The position numbers and the translations under genes are program-made. Under the pieces are notes generated by a model, which was not told the DNA's origin, did not search any database, and saw only the letters and a list, made by a program, of their open reading frames with translations. DNA of 62,057 bases, from positions 1 to 62,057 of the forward strand of contig DEQQ01000056.1 of assembly GCA_002360455.1 (NCBI GenBank), written 5' to 3'. This stretch comes from Saprospiraceae bacterium UBA3362 (GTDB taxonomy: Bacteria > Bacteroidota > Bacteroidia > Chitinophagales > Saprospiraceae). Of this stretch, positions 17,507 to 28,600 are shown in pieces (position 1 is the first letter of the stretch; every line of letters begins with the position of its first letter).

Positions 17507-18550
17507 TTGAAGCAATTTAAACATACAACTGGAGTTATAGGAGCAGGCAGTTTCGGAACAACTGTTGCAACCTTATTGTCCCATAATTCCAATGTATTAA
17601 TGTTCACAAGACGCAAAGAACTTGCAGACAAAATTAATACCAGTCACGAGCACTTAGGCGTGAGTTTATCTGAAAATATAGTTGCTACAAATTCATTAGA
17701 AGAATTGTGCGAAAAGACTTCTCTTTTGTTTCCTGTGGTTCCGTCAGAAGTTTTTAGAACTACCATGCAGGCAGTAGCACCTTTTGTAAGACCTTCCCAC
17801 ATCATCATTCATGGTACAAAAGGGCTAGATATTACCGGAATCAAAGTGGATGAATTGTTTGAGAAAGAAATTTCAAGAAGAAACATACACACAATGAGCG
17901 AAGTCATCCGGCAGGAATGCTCAAGCCTAAGAATAGGATGCCTGGCAGGCCCCAATTTGTACAAAGAAATTTTAGAAGGCCAGCCTACTGCATCTGTTAT
18001 AGCCAGTGAATATGATGAAGTAATCCATGCAGGGCAAGGGGTTTTGGCAAGTAAGGTGTTTTTTGTTTTTGGTTCTTATGATTTGATTGGAGCAGAAATG
18101 GCCGGAGCACTAAAAAATATTATTGCCCTGGGTGCCGGAATTTTAGCCGGTAGAGGCCTTGGTAAAAATCTTCAGGCAATGCTGATCACAAGAGGCTTAA
18201 GGGAAATGATAGAAATCGGCAAAGCCGTCGGAGCAACTCACCGAAGCTTCTTAGGAACCGCCGGGATTGGAGATTTAATTGCAACGGCTACGTCTGAAAA
18301 AAGTAGAAATTATTCCTTTGGCATACGTCTGGGATCAGGGGAGCAAAAGGACAATATATTGAAAAGTATGGACGAAGTAGTAGAAGGCGTCAGAACAGTA
18401 AGAATAGCAAATTCATTATCCAAATATTATCATTTGCGAACTCCCATTGTCAATTTAATTTACAATGTAGTGTTTGACCACCTAAGTATTGACAAAGCAA
18501 TTCAATTTTTAATGAGGTATCCATTTTTGCCTGACGTTGATTTTGTTTAA
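17507..18550 (+). CDS. gpsA: NAD(P)H-dependent glycerol-3-phosphate dehydrogenase
   Basis: 347 residues. It makes sn-glycerol 3-phosphate from dihydroxyacetone phosphate for phospholipid synthesis in the cytosol. The Rossmann motif GAGSFGTT lies at residues 12-19, GTKGLD follows, the catalytic lysine is in GALKNIIALGAGI (about 200), and the C-terminal substrate-binding part has GTAGIGDLIATATS. The start is TTG at 17507, supported because the dinucleotide motif begins only 12 residues later and the next internal Met is past it. A small insertion around 120-140 (HTMSEVIRQEC) is mildly longer than in E. coli. Same strand as yidC and the lipoprotein. Confidence 0.95.
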   Translation: MKQFKHTTGVIGAGSFGTTVATLLSHNSNVLMFTRRKELADKINTSHEHLGVSLSENIVATNSLEELCEKTSLLFPVVPSEVFRTTMQAVAPFVRPSHIIIHGTKGLDITGIKVDELFEKEISRRNIHTMSEVIRQECSSLRIGCLAGPNLYKEILEGQPTASVIASEYDEVIHAGQGVLASKVFFVFGSYDLIGAEMAGALKNIIALGAGILAGRGLGKNLQAMLITRGLREMIEIGKAVGATHRSFLGTAGIGDLIATATSEKSRNYSFGIRLGSGEQKDNILKSMDEVVEGVRTVRIANSLSKYYHLRTPIVNLIYNVVFDHLSIDKAIQFLMRYPFLPDVDFV

Positions 18551-18665
18551 TCCATCTAATAGTTACAGCAATTGGTCTATATTTTGATTATGCTAAAATT
18601 CAATTTCAATTTTTTTTGTTTTTTAACACAAGCTATTTATCTTGCACAATTAATTTTATAGAAAG

Positions 18666-19208
18666 ATGTTGGATTTAATGTTTGACCAGTCTGAAATTCA
18701 GGGAGATGCCCAAAGCCTTAAATTAATTGGAGTTAGTATATCTCAAAAAACAGGTCAAAAGTTTGATTATGTAAAATTCAGACAGGCTATTTATAGTTTA
18801 AAAAAGATGGCTATGGATGAAAACACCTCCATCCAGTCAACCCTGGCAACAGCAAAAACAATGGGAGTTCAGACCTCAGATATCATTCAATCTGCCGGTC
18901 AATTTGGAGAGCTTTTAACAGAGGAAGAAAAAAAGTTTAATGAAGCTCTTCAGAAACAAACGAACGAAAAAGTACAATCAAAAAAGCAAGAATTAGAGTC
19001 TATACATTCGCAGATTCAACAACTTAAAGAATCTATAGAAAAAATCCAAAAGCAAGTTAGTGAATTGGAGAAATCTGCACCTGCTTTAGAATTAGAAATC
19101 AATTCGAATGAAAAACTAATTGAATCCAAAAAAGAAAACTTTAATAACACAATCCATAATTTAAAACAGTTAATTCAAAACGATATTTTATTACTTCAAA
19201 AATTTTAA
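18666..19208 (+). CDS. Uncharacterised cytosolic protein with C-terminal coiled coil
   Basis: A 180-residue protein without signal peptide or membrane segment. Residues 1-84 look like a small mixed helical domain (GVSISQKTGQKFDYVKF, then MGVQTSDIIQSAGQFGE). Residues 85-180 are an almost uninterrupted E/K/Q-rich coiled coil (IHSQIQQLKESIEKIQKQVS). I do not recognise the family. Its stop is five bases before the start of a two-TM helical membrane protein, and no other gene lies between gpsA and mutS, so the pair probably forms one transcript and perhaps one complex. The start ATG at 18666 is preceded by GAAAG. Function unknown. Confidence 0.8.
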   Translation: MLDLMFDQSEIQGDAQSLKLIGVSISQKTGQKFDYVKFRQAIYSLKKMAMDENTSIQSTLATAKTMGVQTSDIIQSAGQFGELLTEEEKKFNEALQKQTNEKVQSKKQELESIHSQIQQLKESIEKIQKQVSELEKSAPALELEINSNEKLIESKKENFNNTIHNLKQLIQNDILLLQKF

Positions 19209-19213
19209 TTAAT

Positions 19214-20233
19214 ATGTCAGTTACTCCTCCATCCGGAATTGAAAAACCTAAATCATTTTGGGGCAGACCAGAAGGCGTTACAGGAAGCATTGTGCTTGGC
19301 GGGCTTATTTTAGGAGCCGGAGCGTTACTGTATAAATTCCTACCTCAGATCATATTATTGACAAACAATTTACTATATCTATCCGGAATGTTACTTGTAT
19401 TGGGTGCTGTTATTTACATGGTACTAGACCCAAAGATGAGAACACTTATAGGCTACATGTACAAAAGTATGATGAGATGGATCACAGGATTATTTGTGAC
19501 AATAGACCCAATCGGAATTCTCAAAAACTACGTGGAAAGTCTCGAAGAAAATCTATCCAAAATGAGTGAACAAATCGGTTCATTAAAAGGGCAAATAAGG
19601 AAACTCTCAACCAGTGTATCCGAAAACAGCAAAGAAATTGAAACTCAGCTTCGCATGGCACAGGTAGCAAGAAATCAGGGACAAGAACCTCAAATGGTGC
19701 TTGCGACAAGAAAAGCCGCAAGACTTCAAGAAACCAATGAAAAATACAATCACTTGCTTTCTAAAATGGAAATACTAAGCAAAGTACTGAGTAAGATGTA
19801 TTCCAATTCTCAAATTCTTCTTGAAGACACAAGAGATCAAGTGAAGCTCAAGGAAGAAGAACGCAAAGCCATTAGAGCATCACATTCCGCAATGAAATCA
19901 GCTATGAATGTCATTTCAGGAAATGCCGATCAAAGAATGATGTTCGATCAAGCCCTTGAACATATTGCTGATGATGTTGCAAATAAAGTTGGTGAAATGG
20001 AACGTTTTATGGAATTATCAGAAAATTTCATGAACTCTGTTGATTTACAAAATGGTGTATTCGAAGAAGAAGGCATGAAAATGTTACAAGATTACGAAGA
20101 GAAATCGAAATTGTTGTTGATGGGTTCTGACAAATCAGATAGACTAAAACTTGATTCTGCTATTCCTCAACATGAAACATTACAGCAAGGAAATTCATCC
20201 TCTAATCAATATGATGGCTTGTTCAACCAATAG
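19214..20233 (+). CDS. Two-TM membrane protein with long PspA/ESCRT-III-like helical domain
   Basis: 339 residues. Two membrane helices lie near 23-41 and 45-71. A long cytosolic, nearly all-helical region (about 97-310) then shows heptad patterns (YVESLEENLSKMSEQIGSL). A basic segment RNQGQEPQMVLATRKAARL near 155 and later helices recall PspA/Vipp1 (ESCRT-III-like) membrane-remodelling proteins by eye. PspA has no TM pair, so this would be an anchored variant. The tail is polar and ends QYDGLFNQ. It follows the coiled-coil gene by five bases. The family resemblance is inference from pattern; a profile search or structure prediction would decide. Confidence 0.75.
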   Translation: MSVTPPSGIEKPKSFWGRPEGVTGSIVLGGLILGAGALLYKFLPQIILLTNNLLYLSGMLLVLGAVIYMVLDPKMRTLIGYMYKSMMRWITGLFVTIDPIGILKNYVESLEENLSKMSEQIGSLKGQIRKLSTSVSENSKEIETQLRMAQVARNQGQEPQMVLATRKAARLQETNEKYNHLLSKMEILSKVLSKMYSNSQILLEDTRDQVKLKEEERKAIRASHSAMKSAMNVISGNADQRMMFDQALEHIADDVANKVGEMERFMELSENFMNSVDLQNGVFEEEGMKMLQDYEEKSKLLLMGSDKSDRLKLDSAIPQHETLQQGNSSSNQYDGLFNQ

Positions 20234-20276
20234 TTGTACGCCAAATCTATTCCATTTTTAAGCCTGCTTTTAGCAA

Positions 20277-22898
20277 ATGAAAGGCCAAAATTTACTTTTT
20301 GACCAAGCTCCATTGACCCCATTGATGGAGCAATATTATCAATTAAAAGCACAACATCCTGATGCTATATTGCTGTACAGGGTTGGTGATTTCTATGAAA
20401 CCTTTGGCACAGATGCAGTTGCTACTTCCAAAGTTTTGGGCATAGTTTTAACCGCACGCAACAACGGTGGAACTGATGTAGAATTGGCAGGATTTCCTTT
20501 TCATTCTTTGGATGCTTATCTCCCGAAGTTGGTCAGAGCAGGATATCGAGTCGCAATCTGCGAACAATTAGAAAAACCAAGTAAAGGTAAAAAAGTAGTA
20601 AAAAGAGGAATAACAGATGTTATAACTCCGGGAGTAACAACGGACGAAAAGCTACTTGATTTTAGAAAAAATAATTTTTTGGCATGCTTAAGTTTTTCTA
20701 ATGAAATTATTGGAATTTCTTTTGCAGACATTTCTACAGGAGAATTCTATCTGTCCGAAGGATCTCTTCCTTATATCCAAAAATTAATTCAAAATTTTCA
20801 ACCTTCAGAAATATTATTGGCAAGATCCAAAAGATCCTTTTTTGAAACTGAATTTGGAGAGCATTATTATGCTTATTATCTAGAAGACTGGATTTTTCAA
20901 TCCAATTTTGCAAAAGAAAAATTATATAAGCATTTTCAGGTCAGTACACTAAAAGGTTTTGGTGTGGAAGAATTTTATACAGGACAAATTGCTGCCGGCA
21001 CGATTCTTCATTATCTCGAGACAACTCAGAATAGAAATCCAAAACATTTATCAAAATTAAGCAGAATAGCTTCTGATGATTCCATTTGGATGGATCGATT
21101 TACAATTAGAAATTTGGAGCTTGTAGATTCACTTCATCAAGGCACTTCACTTATAGAGGTATTAGATCAAACCAAAACTCCAATGGGCTCAAGAATGCTC
21201 AGAAAATGGGTATTAATGCCTTTGATCAATGGAGAAAAAATTAATGCAAGACTCAATGCAATTTCTCATTTGATTTTCAACGAATCATTCAATCAGTGTC
21301 TTGAAGAACACTTAAATTCTTTTGGAGATCTTGAACGTCTGGTCAGTAAGATCCCTTTGCGAAGAATCAGTCCTAGAGAAATTCTGCACATCAAAAACAG
21401 CCTAAATAAATTACAACCAATAATAGAGCAAGCTAAATCCTGTGATGATCCATTAATATCTCAGATTCAATCCAGGATGCACAGTTGCAAAGCGCTGGTC
21501 ACTAAAATCCTTGATGAGTTTCTAGAAGATGCTCCCAATACAAGCTCAAAAGGTGGTATTTTTAAGAATGGAATATCTCCTGAGCTGGATGAATTGAGAC
21601 AACTAATGACCAATGGCAAAGATATGTTGGTCGAAATTCAAAAAGAAGAGGCTCTTAAAACCGGCATTGCAAATCTTAAAATTGGTTATAATTCTGTATT
21701 CGGATATTTTCTGGAGGTAACAAACAAATACAAAAATCAAGATTTAATCCCTCAACACTGGGTGAGAAAACAAACCATGTCTACGGGTGAGAGATATGTA
21801 ACCGATGAACTCAAAAAGCTTGAATCAAAAATTCTTGGCGCCGAAGAACGCAGCCTAAGTCTCGAAGAAGAATTGTATCAAAAATTTTTAAATTATCTTC
21901 AAGACGAAGTTTTAAGTTTACAAGCCAACGCCCAAGCCATTGCAGAATTGGATTGCCTGCTTGCTCTCGCCACTATTGCGCAAAAAAATCATTATTGCAG
22001 ACCTCAGATCGATGACAGTTTGGTTATTGACATCAAATCCGGAAGACATCCTGTAATTGAAAAACAACTTTCAGTAACCGACTCTTATATTCCCAATGAC
22101 GTCTATTTGGATGATCACACACAGCAGATTTTGATGATAACAGGTCCAAATATGTCCGGAAAATCTGCCTTATTGCGACAAACTGCATTAATTTGCATTA
22201 TGGCGCAAATAGGCAGCTATGTTCCTGCAACAGAAGCCAGATTGGGTGTATTGGATAGAATTTTTACTCGTGTAGGTGCTAGTGATAATATCTCGAGCGG
22301 CGAGTCCACTTTCATGGTAGAAATGAATGAAACCGCCTCAATCTTAAATAATTTATCCAATAGATCTTTGATTTTGCTGGATGAAATTGGAAGAGGAACA
22401 AGTACATATGATGGCATAAGCATAGCTTGGAGTATTGCAGAATTTTTACATGAAACTTCTTCTTGCAAGGCCAAAACCTTGTTTGCTACTCATTATCATG
22501 AATTGAACGAGTTGGCGAACCATTATTCCAGAATAAAAAACTTCCATGTTTCTACCCAAGAAATTGATAACAAAGTTATTTTTTTAAGAAAATTGGTTCA
22601 AGGTGGAAGTGAACATTCTTTTGGGATACACGTGGCTCAAATGGCCGGTATGCCACAGGAAGTAATATCCCGAGCAGAAGAAATTCTCACAGAATTAGAG
22701 TCGTTAAGATCAAAAAACAATTCAGAAGAAAAACTTCCTTCACAGAAAGCAAATCAATTGGTATTATCCATAGTAGACGCCCATCCTACCCAAGATTCTG
22801 AAGTCATCAATGAGCTCCAACTGCTTGATTTACAAACCATGACTCCCATAGAATGTATGATGAAAATTATTGAATGGAAAAAGAAAATTCAATACTAA
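20277..22898 (+). CDS. mutS: DNA mismatch repair protein MutS
   Basis: 873 residues, normal length. The mismatch-recognition domain carries the F39-x-E41 wedge in GDFYETFG. Connector, lever and clamp domains follow, and the ATPase has Walker A GPNMSGKS near residue 622, the ABC-like Walker B LILLDEIGRGTSTYDG, and the ATHYHEL switch. It detects base mismatches and small loops on DNA and recruits MutL. It lies 43 bases after the membrane/coiled-coil pair on the same strand and ends 10 bases from the convergent protease gene. Annotation is secure. Confidence 0.98.
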   Translation: MKGQNLLFDQAPLTPLMEQYYQLKAQHPDAILLYRVGDFYETFGTDAVATSKVLGIVLTARNNGGTDVELAGFPFHSLDAYLPKLVRAGYRVAICEQLEKPSKGKKVVKRGITDVITPGVTTDEKLLDFRKNNFLACLSFSNEIIGISFADISTGEFYLSEGSLPYIQKLIQNFQPSEILLARSKRSFFETEFGEHYYAYYLEDWIFQSNFAKEKLYKHFQVSTLKGFGVEEFYTGQIAAGTILHYLETTQNRNPKHLSKLSRIASDDSIWMDRFTIRNLELVDSLHQGTSLIEVLDQTKTPMGSRMLRKWVLMPLINGEKINARLNAISHLIFNESFNQCLEEHLNSFGDLERLVSKIPLRRISPREILHIKNSLNKLQPIIEQAKSCDDPLISQIQSRMHSCKALVTKILDEFLEDAPNTSSKGGIFKNGISPELDELRQLMTNGKDMLVEIQKEEALKTGIANLKIGYNSVFGYFLEVTNKYKNQDLIPQHWVRKQTMSTGERYVTDELKKLESKILGAEERSLSLEEELYQKFLNYLQDEVLSLQANAQAIAELDCLLALATIAQKNHYCRPQIDDSLVIDIKSGRHPVIEKQLSVTDSYIPNDVYLDDHTQQILMITGPNMSGKSALLRQTALICIMAQIGSYVPATEARLGVLDRIFTRVGASDNISSGESTFMVEMNETASILNNLSNRSLILLDEIGRGTSTYDGISIAWSIAEFLHETSSCKAKTLFATHYHELNELANHYSRIKNFHVSTQEIDNKVIFLRKLVQGGSEHSFGIHVAQMAGMPQEVISRAEEILTELESLRSKNNSEEKLPSQKANQLVLSIVDAHPTQDSEVINELQLLDLQTMTPIECMMKIIEWKKKIQY

Positions 22899-22908
22899 TT
22901 CCTTCTCT

Positions 22909-25626
22909 CTATAAACCAAGATACCTTATTATAAAAGTTTTTTGATTTATCATTACCACAAAGAAAAATAAACCATGTAGTTGATTATCTACTTTGATTA
23001 CAAGTTCATTTTCGGATAATTGATCACAAACCCATCCCTTGTTTATAAATGATTGATTTAATAGATTGATCATTTTTAGATCAAATTTTTCAATTTTTTC
23101 ACAATGAGTTATAAAAATAAAATCGTTAAGTTGTTTGGCCACACAGCATTTGTCGTCGACTAAGCTGATTCTATTTGAGTAATCAAAGAATGGTTCCTCA
23201 TTATCTCCTCCTTCATAGTGTTTAGAAAGCACAGGGCATCGCAATGGAGAAAGTACTTTAATAAAATTGGTTTTGGTAATTGAATTAGTACCATTAGAAT
23301 TCTTTACCTCTAATTTTACATTATACAAACCGGGCTTTCCAAATGTTACGATTGGATTTTTCTCTTTGCTTAATGAAGGAATTCCTCCTTGAATATTCCA
23401 TTGCCAGTCAATAACATCTCGCGAACATTGACTTAACAATTTGAGTTCCTTACCTACACATATCTCCTGTGTCTCAACCTTAAAATCAACTTTAGGTATA
23501 AGATACATATCCACCCACTGAGAATCAAAACTAATCCCACATTTATTAGTTGTTTGCAAAGAAATCATATACTCTCCTTCTGATGGAAAAGTAAAGGATG
23601 GAGAGTACTCAGTACTACTCCCAAATCGACCAAAAGTCCAGGAACTTTTTTGCACATTCTTGGATTTATTGTCCAATTGCAATGTAAGACCCTGTATTTT
23701 GTAACTAAATTCATTCTCAGGCAAACTGTCAATCTTAATGAATCCTTTTTTCTTTATACTGTCTGAATAAAATTTTGATTTAACCAGTAAAGAAACATCA
23801 TACTCCCCTATTCTTTCATATTTGACTCTTGGATTTTTTTCAGTCGAAAAAGAAGGCTCGCCATTGGGAAATGACCAGAAATATTCTAAAACATTATTTG
23901 TAGATTGATCAGTTATTTCAACAATAGTTGGAGCACAAAATCTTTGCATAGAATCTAATGCAAAATTGGCCAATGGTCTTGTTTTTATTTGAATCCGCTT
24001 TGAGATGGTTTTCGAGCCACAATAATTTGTAGCTTTGAATACTACTGTATAATCTCCATCTTTTTTGTAATCATGTTCAGGATTTTCTTGCATGGATTTT
24101 GTTCCATCTCCAAAATCCCATTCGAAGCTTGTTGCAAATTTCGATTGATTTGTAAAAAACACATGCCTTTCTTGAATTAAGTGATCGAATTCCGGAACCG
24201 CAGGTTCAATAACATTAATGTAGTTATATTCTGTTTTTTCTCCGACACCGAAAGCATTAGTAGCCTCAAGGCTCACATCATAAACACCATGAGTAGCATA
24301 GCTTACTACAGGATTCTGACTGGTAGAACTTGAAGGTGTCCCTCCCGGGAAAGTCCAAAGCCAGGCCGTTGGCTGCTGTGTAGATAGATCGGAAAACTGT
24401 ACCTGAAAAGGAGCACAGCCCAACAGAGTAGAAGCAATAAATTTTGCAGAAGGCGGAGCGCCATTAATACATGGATCCAAACACCATCTTGAGTTGATAT
24501 GGTTATTGATCAAAGAAATCGATTGAGCTGACCAACTTGAACTTCCATTGACTCCGGCTGCCATAATATGCGGAGAGCCGGGGCCATCGTGAATAGCAGA
24601 AAAATTATGCCCCATCTCGTGAGCCTGTAATTGCCTAGAAATATTGGATGAATTACTAAAAGCACTGCATACATTATAACGGTCCGAAGTACACACGGAC
24701 TCAAGTATCGATACACCTACAGGGCCTGATGTATATTTTCTTGTCCAGGCTGTGGCTACATCATAGCTTGCACCACCATAACCTCCTCCGTTGCCCCAAT
24801 TATAGTGTGCATCAAGATGAGCAGAAATATCATTGATATTCCACCAAGGGTCTGAGGAGGGACTCGTAGCCACATAACTTGCAGAAACTACTAATTCCAA
24901 ACCATGATCGAATTCATTGTCGTAATTCATATTTACTAAACCCAATATACTTGCTCCCCAAGCTTCAACTGCCGCCTCGGATCCCAACCAATCAAAAATA
25001 GTTTTATCAAAAGCCAAAGCTACTTCAACTAAAAGGCAATGGTTTAATCTGTTTTTAGCTTGTAAATGCTGCTCATTTTTATTTACCCAGTGCTTCGATT
25101 GCACAGCAAGACAGGATACTGCATTGGATTGAATTACATCATTGGCTTCATAACAAATAAATTGATAAGGATCAGCCTCTGGCAAATACCATACTAATGG
25201 TTCAATGTAATAAGATTTATTATCCCTAATAAAATGAGCAAACAGATGTTGTTTCGATATACAAACAAAACCACCTGATCCATTTGAATTTTTAGGGTAA
25301 TTCTTGTAAAAAGAGATGTTAGGGCGTTGCTTACAAATTTGCTGTTTTCCGTCTTTGAATTTTATTGCTTGATAATCTGAACTAAACATCTCAAATCCAA
25401 ACAACTCAACCGAAAGTCGGCTACCGCCCAATTCCAAATTTAAATTAAGTTGAGCTGAATTATTATTATACAATTGCTCTAATTCATTCTTTGAGAACTT
25501 TAATATCTCATAAGATTTAAATTGTCCCTCCAAATGTTTACTGTACTTGTTTTCTAATTCAACTATAGGTTGACCAAACAAGCTATTAATATAGAATAGT
25601 GCACCAAATAATAATGAAGGCTTCAT
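22909..25626 (-). CDS. Secreted metzincin (M12B-like) protease with five PKD domains
   Basis: 905 residues with a signal peptide (to about 19). A reprolysin-like domain (about 190-382) has the zinc motif H336-E-M-G-H340-N-F-S-A-I-H346-D and a Met-turn at HIMAAG (about 353-358). The usual third-position glycine of HExxHxxGxxH is Ser343. Five PKD domains follow at roughly 392-475, 478-547, 551-633, 637-710 and 711-791, with WDFGDG or WTFPGG cores. The C-terminal 110 residues end GLFFFVVMINQKTFIIRYLGL-like, a weak match to T9SS sorting tails. It probably degrades proteins outside the cell. Its own promoter lies just upstream; smc is the 5' neighbour. Confidence 0.88.
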   Translation of the reverse strand: MKPSLLFGALFYINSLFGQPIVELENKYSKHLEGQFKSYEILKFSKNELEQLYNNNSAQLNLNLELGGSRLSVELFGFEMFSSDYQAIKFKDGKQQICKQRPNISFYKNYPKNSNGSGGFVCISKQHLFAHFIRDNKSYYIEPLVWYLPEADPYQFICYEANDVIQSNAVSCLAVQSKHWVNKNEQHLQAKNRLNHCLLVEVALAFDKTIFDWLGSEAAVEAWGASILGLVNMNYDNEFDHGLELVVSASYVATSPSSDPWWNINDISAHLDAHYNWGNGGGYGGASYDVATAWTRKYTSGPVGVSILESVCTSDRYNVCSAFSNSSNISRQLQAHEMGHNFSAIHDGPGSPHIMAAGVNGSSSWSAQSISLINNHINSRWCLDPCINGAPPSAKFIASTLLGCAPFQVQFSDLSTQQPTAWLWTFPGGTPSSSTSQNPVVSYATHGVYDVSLEATNAFGVGEKTEYNYINVIEPAVPEFDHLIQERHVFFTNQSKFATSFEWDFGDGTKSMQENPEHDYKKDGDYTVVFKATNYCGSKTISKRIQIKTRPLANFALDSMQRFCAPTIVEITDQSTNNVLEYFWSFPNGEPSFSTEKNPRVKYERIGEYDVSLLVKSKFYSDSIKKKGFIKIDSLPENEFSYKIQGLTLQLDNKSKNVQKSSWTFGRFGSSTEYSPSFTFPSEGEYMISLQTTNKCGISFDSQWVDMYLIPKVDFKVETQEICVGKELKLLSQCSRDVIDWQWNIQGGIPSLSKEKNPIVTFGKPGLYNVKLEVKNSNGTNSITKTNFIKVLSPLRCPVLSKHYEGGDNEEPFFDYSNRISLVDDKCCVAKQLNDFIFITHCEKIEKFDLKMINLLNQSFINKGWVCDQLSENELVIKVDNQLHGLFFFVVMINQKTFIIRYLGL

Positions 25627-25645
25627 ATAGAGCGCATTGTTCTTT

Positions 25646-25674
25646 CAAAGATACTTAAGAAACCTGAAATTCAA
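25646..25674 (-). promoter_or_regulatory. Promoter of the PKD protease gene
   Basis: On the minus strand TTG (25674-25672), 18 bases, then TATCTTTG (25653-25646) matches the Bacteroidota promoter TTG-N17-23-TAnnTTTG. The start codon at 25626 lies 20 bases beyond the box. So the protease can be transcribed separately from smc, which ends only 57 bases upstream. Confidence 0.6.
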
Positions 25675-25683
25675 TAATTCTTA

Positions 25684-28600
25684 TTAACCTTCCATCTCAT
25701 CAAGCACCAACTCATGATTGTATTTTCTGAAATCCACAGCAGTTACATTGGATATTCCCTGCTCTTCCATGTAAACTCCATACAGCACATCTACTTCTGC
25801 CATTGTAAGCTTGTTGTGTGTAATGATAATAAACTGAGATTCTTTAGAAAACTTCCTAATGATTTGATTAAACTTCTCAATATTAATATCATCCAAAGGA
25901 GCGTCAACTTCATCAAAAATACAAAATGGAGCCGGCTTAAGTAAATAAAGAGAAAACAACAATGCAATTGCGGTCAATGTTTTTTCGCCTCCCGATAATT
26001 GGTGAATAGATTTAGGTCGCTTTCCTTTAGGTTTTGCAATGATGTCTATTTCACATTCTAGAGGATCGTTTTCATCCATTAATATAAGATCACAATCATC
26101 ATCCAATGTAAATAAACTTCTAAATACGTCTTGAAAATGAGTTCTTACTTGATTGAATGCCATCATAAATCCTGCTGTAGCAGTGGCTTCAATCTCCTTG
26201 ATTGTCTCAAGTAATTTCTCTTGGGCTTTGATGATGTCTGCACGTTGCTCCTGGATGGTGTCATATCTTTTCTTCATCTCATCATAAGCTTCAAGAGCCA
26301 TTGGATTTATCTCTCCATAGTTATCCAACCTTACTTTGTAATATTGAGCTCTATCTTGCAGTTGCAGCTCATCCATGCCATCGGTCTCCTGATCAGGAAC
26401 AAATTCATCCAGTTTCATCCCAAATTCCAGCTCTGCTTTTTCATAGGCAGATTGAATTTTGAAATTGAATTCCGTCTTTTGATCTTTCAGCGAATTTATG
26501 GCAGACTGAAAATCTGAAATGATTCTCTGACTGGCTTTAATCTCATTTTCAAAATTAACTATCGTGTTCCGCGCATCATAATAAGCTTTTTCTAAGGACG
26601 ACAGGTCAGACTCCATGGCCTTTTTGTCTTCATAATGCTGTCGCAAAACATCGCGCTCTCCTTCCAAGAAATGTTTGATCTCCAGTATTTCTTCTGAGTA
26701 CTGCTCTATTTTATTTTGATCTTCTGTCTGCTTAGTCTTTAGCTCAGAAAACTGTTGTTGCTTAAATGCGATATCCTTTGCAATATTATCATATTTATTT
26801 TGCCATTTAAGGACTTCAAGTTTTGTCTGATTGAACAAATTAGTGGCTTGAGATAATTCCAAACTGACCTTCCCAAAAACTTCATCTTTATCAGAAATAG
26901 TTTGGATTAATTTGGATTGCTCCTGCTTCAATTTTAACAATTGATCATTAGCCTGTTCTATAAGGGTACCCAAAGCTGTTTGTTGCGATGTCTGATCTTC
27001 AATTCTTTTCTTGAGCTGGGAACTGACTTCAATAAAATGAGCTCTGGTGGTATTGAATTTAGCCTGTTCAGCTATACAATCTGTTTCTTGTTTTCTTAAT
27101 TGATTGAGTTCTACTTGTTTGTTTTCTAATTCTAGTTTCTTCAGACTGTTTTTTTGATCTGTCAAAGTCCTATCGAGCTCAATCAATTCCAATTCCAATT
27201 TTTTTATCTCTGTCTCAAGCTTTTCTAAATTTTTCTTTCTTCCGAGTTTCTTTCCTTCAAACAAACCTACAGAGCCTCCGGAAATAGTTGTCTTTTGTTT
27301 TAGGATTGAGCCGCTCAATGAGATGATACTAATTTCATCAGGAAATTTAATGGCGTCATCTATTGGCCTGCTCTCATCCAAAATATAAACTGAATCCAAG
27401 AGTTTATCAAACAATGGCCTGTACAATTCATCAGTTTCTATTAACTCTGTAGCCAATTTACAGGATTGGATGGAAGGGTTTTTAGTTTGTATTTTCTTAA
27501 ACTTATCAAGAATAAAAAAGTTTGCTTTTCCCTTTCCATTACTGAACAAAAGTTTAATGGCATGAACTGCGTCTTCTTCTGTTCTCACAACATAATAATT
27601 CAAGAAAGGCTCGAGAAACATTTCAATAGCATTCCGATATCGCTCTTCTGTATAAATCAAATCCGACAGCAATGGAATATCCGATCTCCAAGTCTGATTA
27701 AGAAAAACTATCGACTCAGGAAAACCTTCCATTTTATCGATCATTGACTTTAGCAAATCGTACTCATTCTTTTTTGCGTCCTTGCTTCTATTACACTGAG
27801 CTATTTTTTGTGTCTGAGATTCTATTTGTTTTTGCAAACCCTGAATGGCTTCTTGGCGAAGTGTCTCTTCGCGTTGAAGCTCAGTAATTTTAGCTTGAAT
27901 AGATTGCAATCTAGAATCAGAAGAATTGATTTCTGTTTCCACAGATTTAAAATCGATTTCCTTAGATTCCAACTCTTGCTTTAATCGAATGTTCTCAGAT
28001 TTTAAATTGTCGATTTGATTAGACTGAATCGCTATGCTTTTTTCGATACTGTAAATCTCTAGCTCGACCTTAAGTTTCTTTTGATGAAATTGATCTACTC
28101 CTGATTTTAGGTCCTCAAATTCCTTTTGTTTTAATTGATAGATAGATTCATTTTTTTGAGACTCGTCCTTGACATTGTTAAAATCAGACTGGATAGCTCC
28201 AATTTCAGACTCCAAAACTTGCAACTCTCCCTCCAAGGAACTGATTCTTGCCACAGCTGACTGAACCAATGAATCTAAATGAGTGATCTGCGTTTCAAGT
28301 AGAATTTTTTTCTGATCTTTTACTTGAATATTACTTTCTGTAACTCGTATTTTATCAAGAATGTCATTCACTTTCTTTTGAAAATCTCCAAGATGTTTTT
28401 CTTTATCCAGATTAGAAAGTTTGAACTCTTCTAAGTTTGCTTCTTTAGTTCTAAGAACAACTTCTTCAGCATTCAATCCATCCGATTTTACAGTAATGCT
28501 TTCTGTTAGTCTCTCCAGCTTTTCCCGAATACTTGAAACAGAGATATGATACAACAACATCGCTGTTGATCTGTACTTATCTCGCATCTCAAAAAATTTC

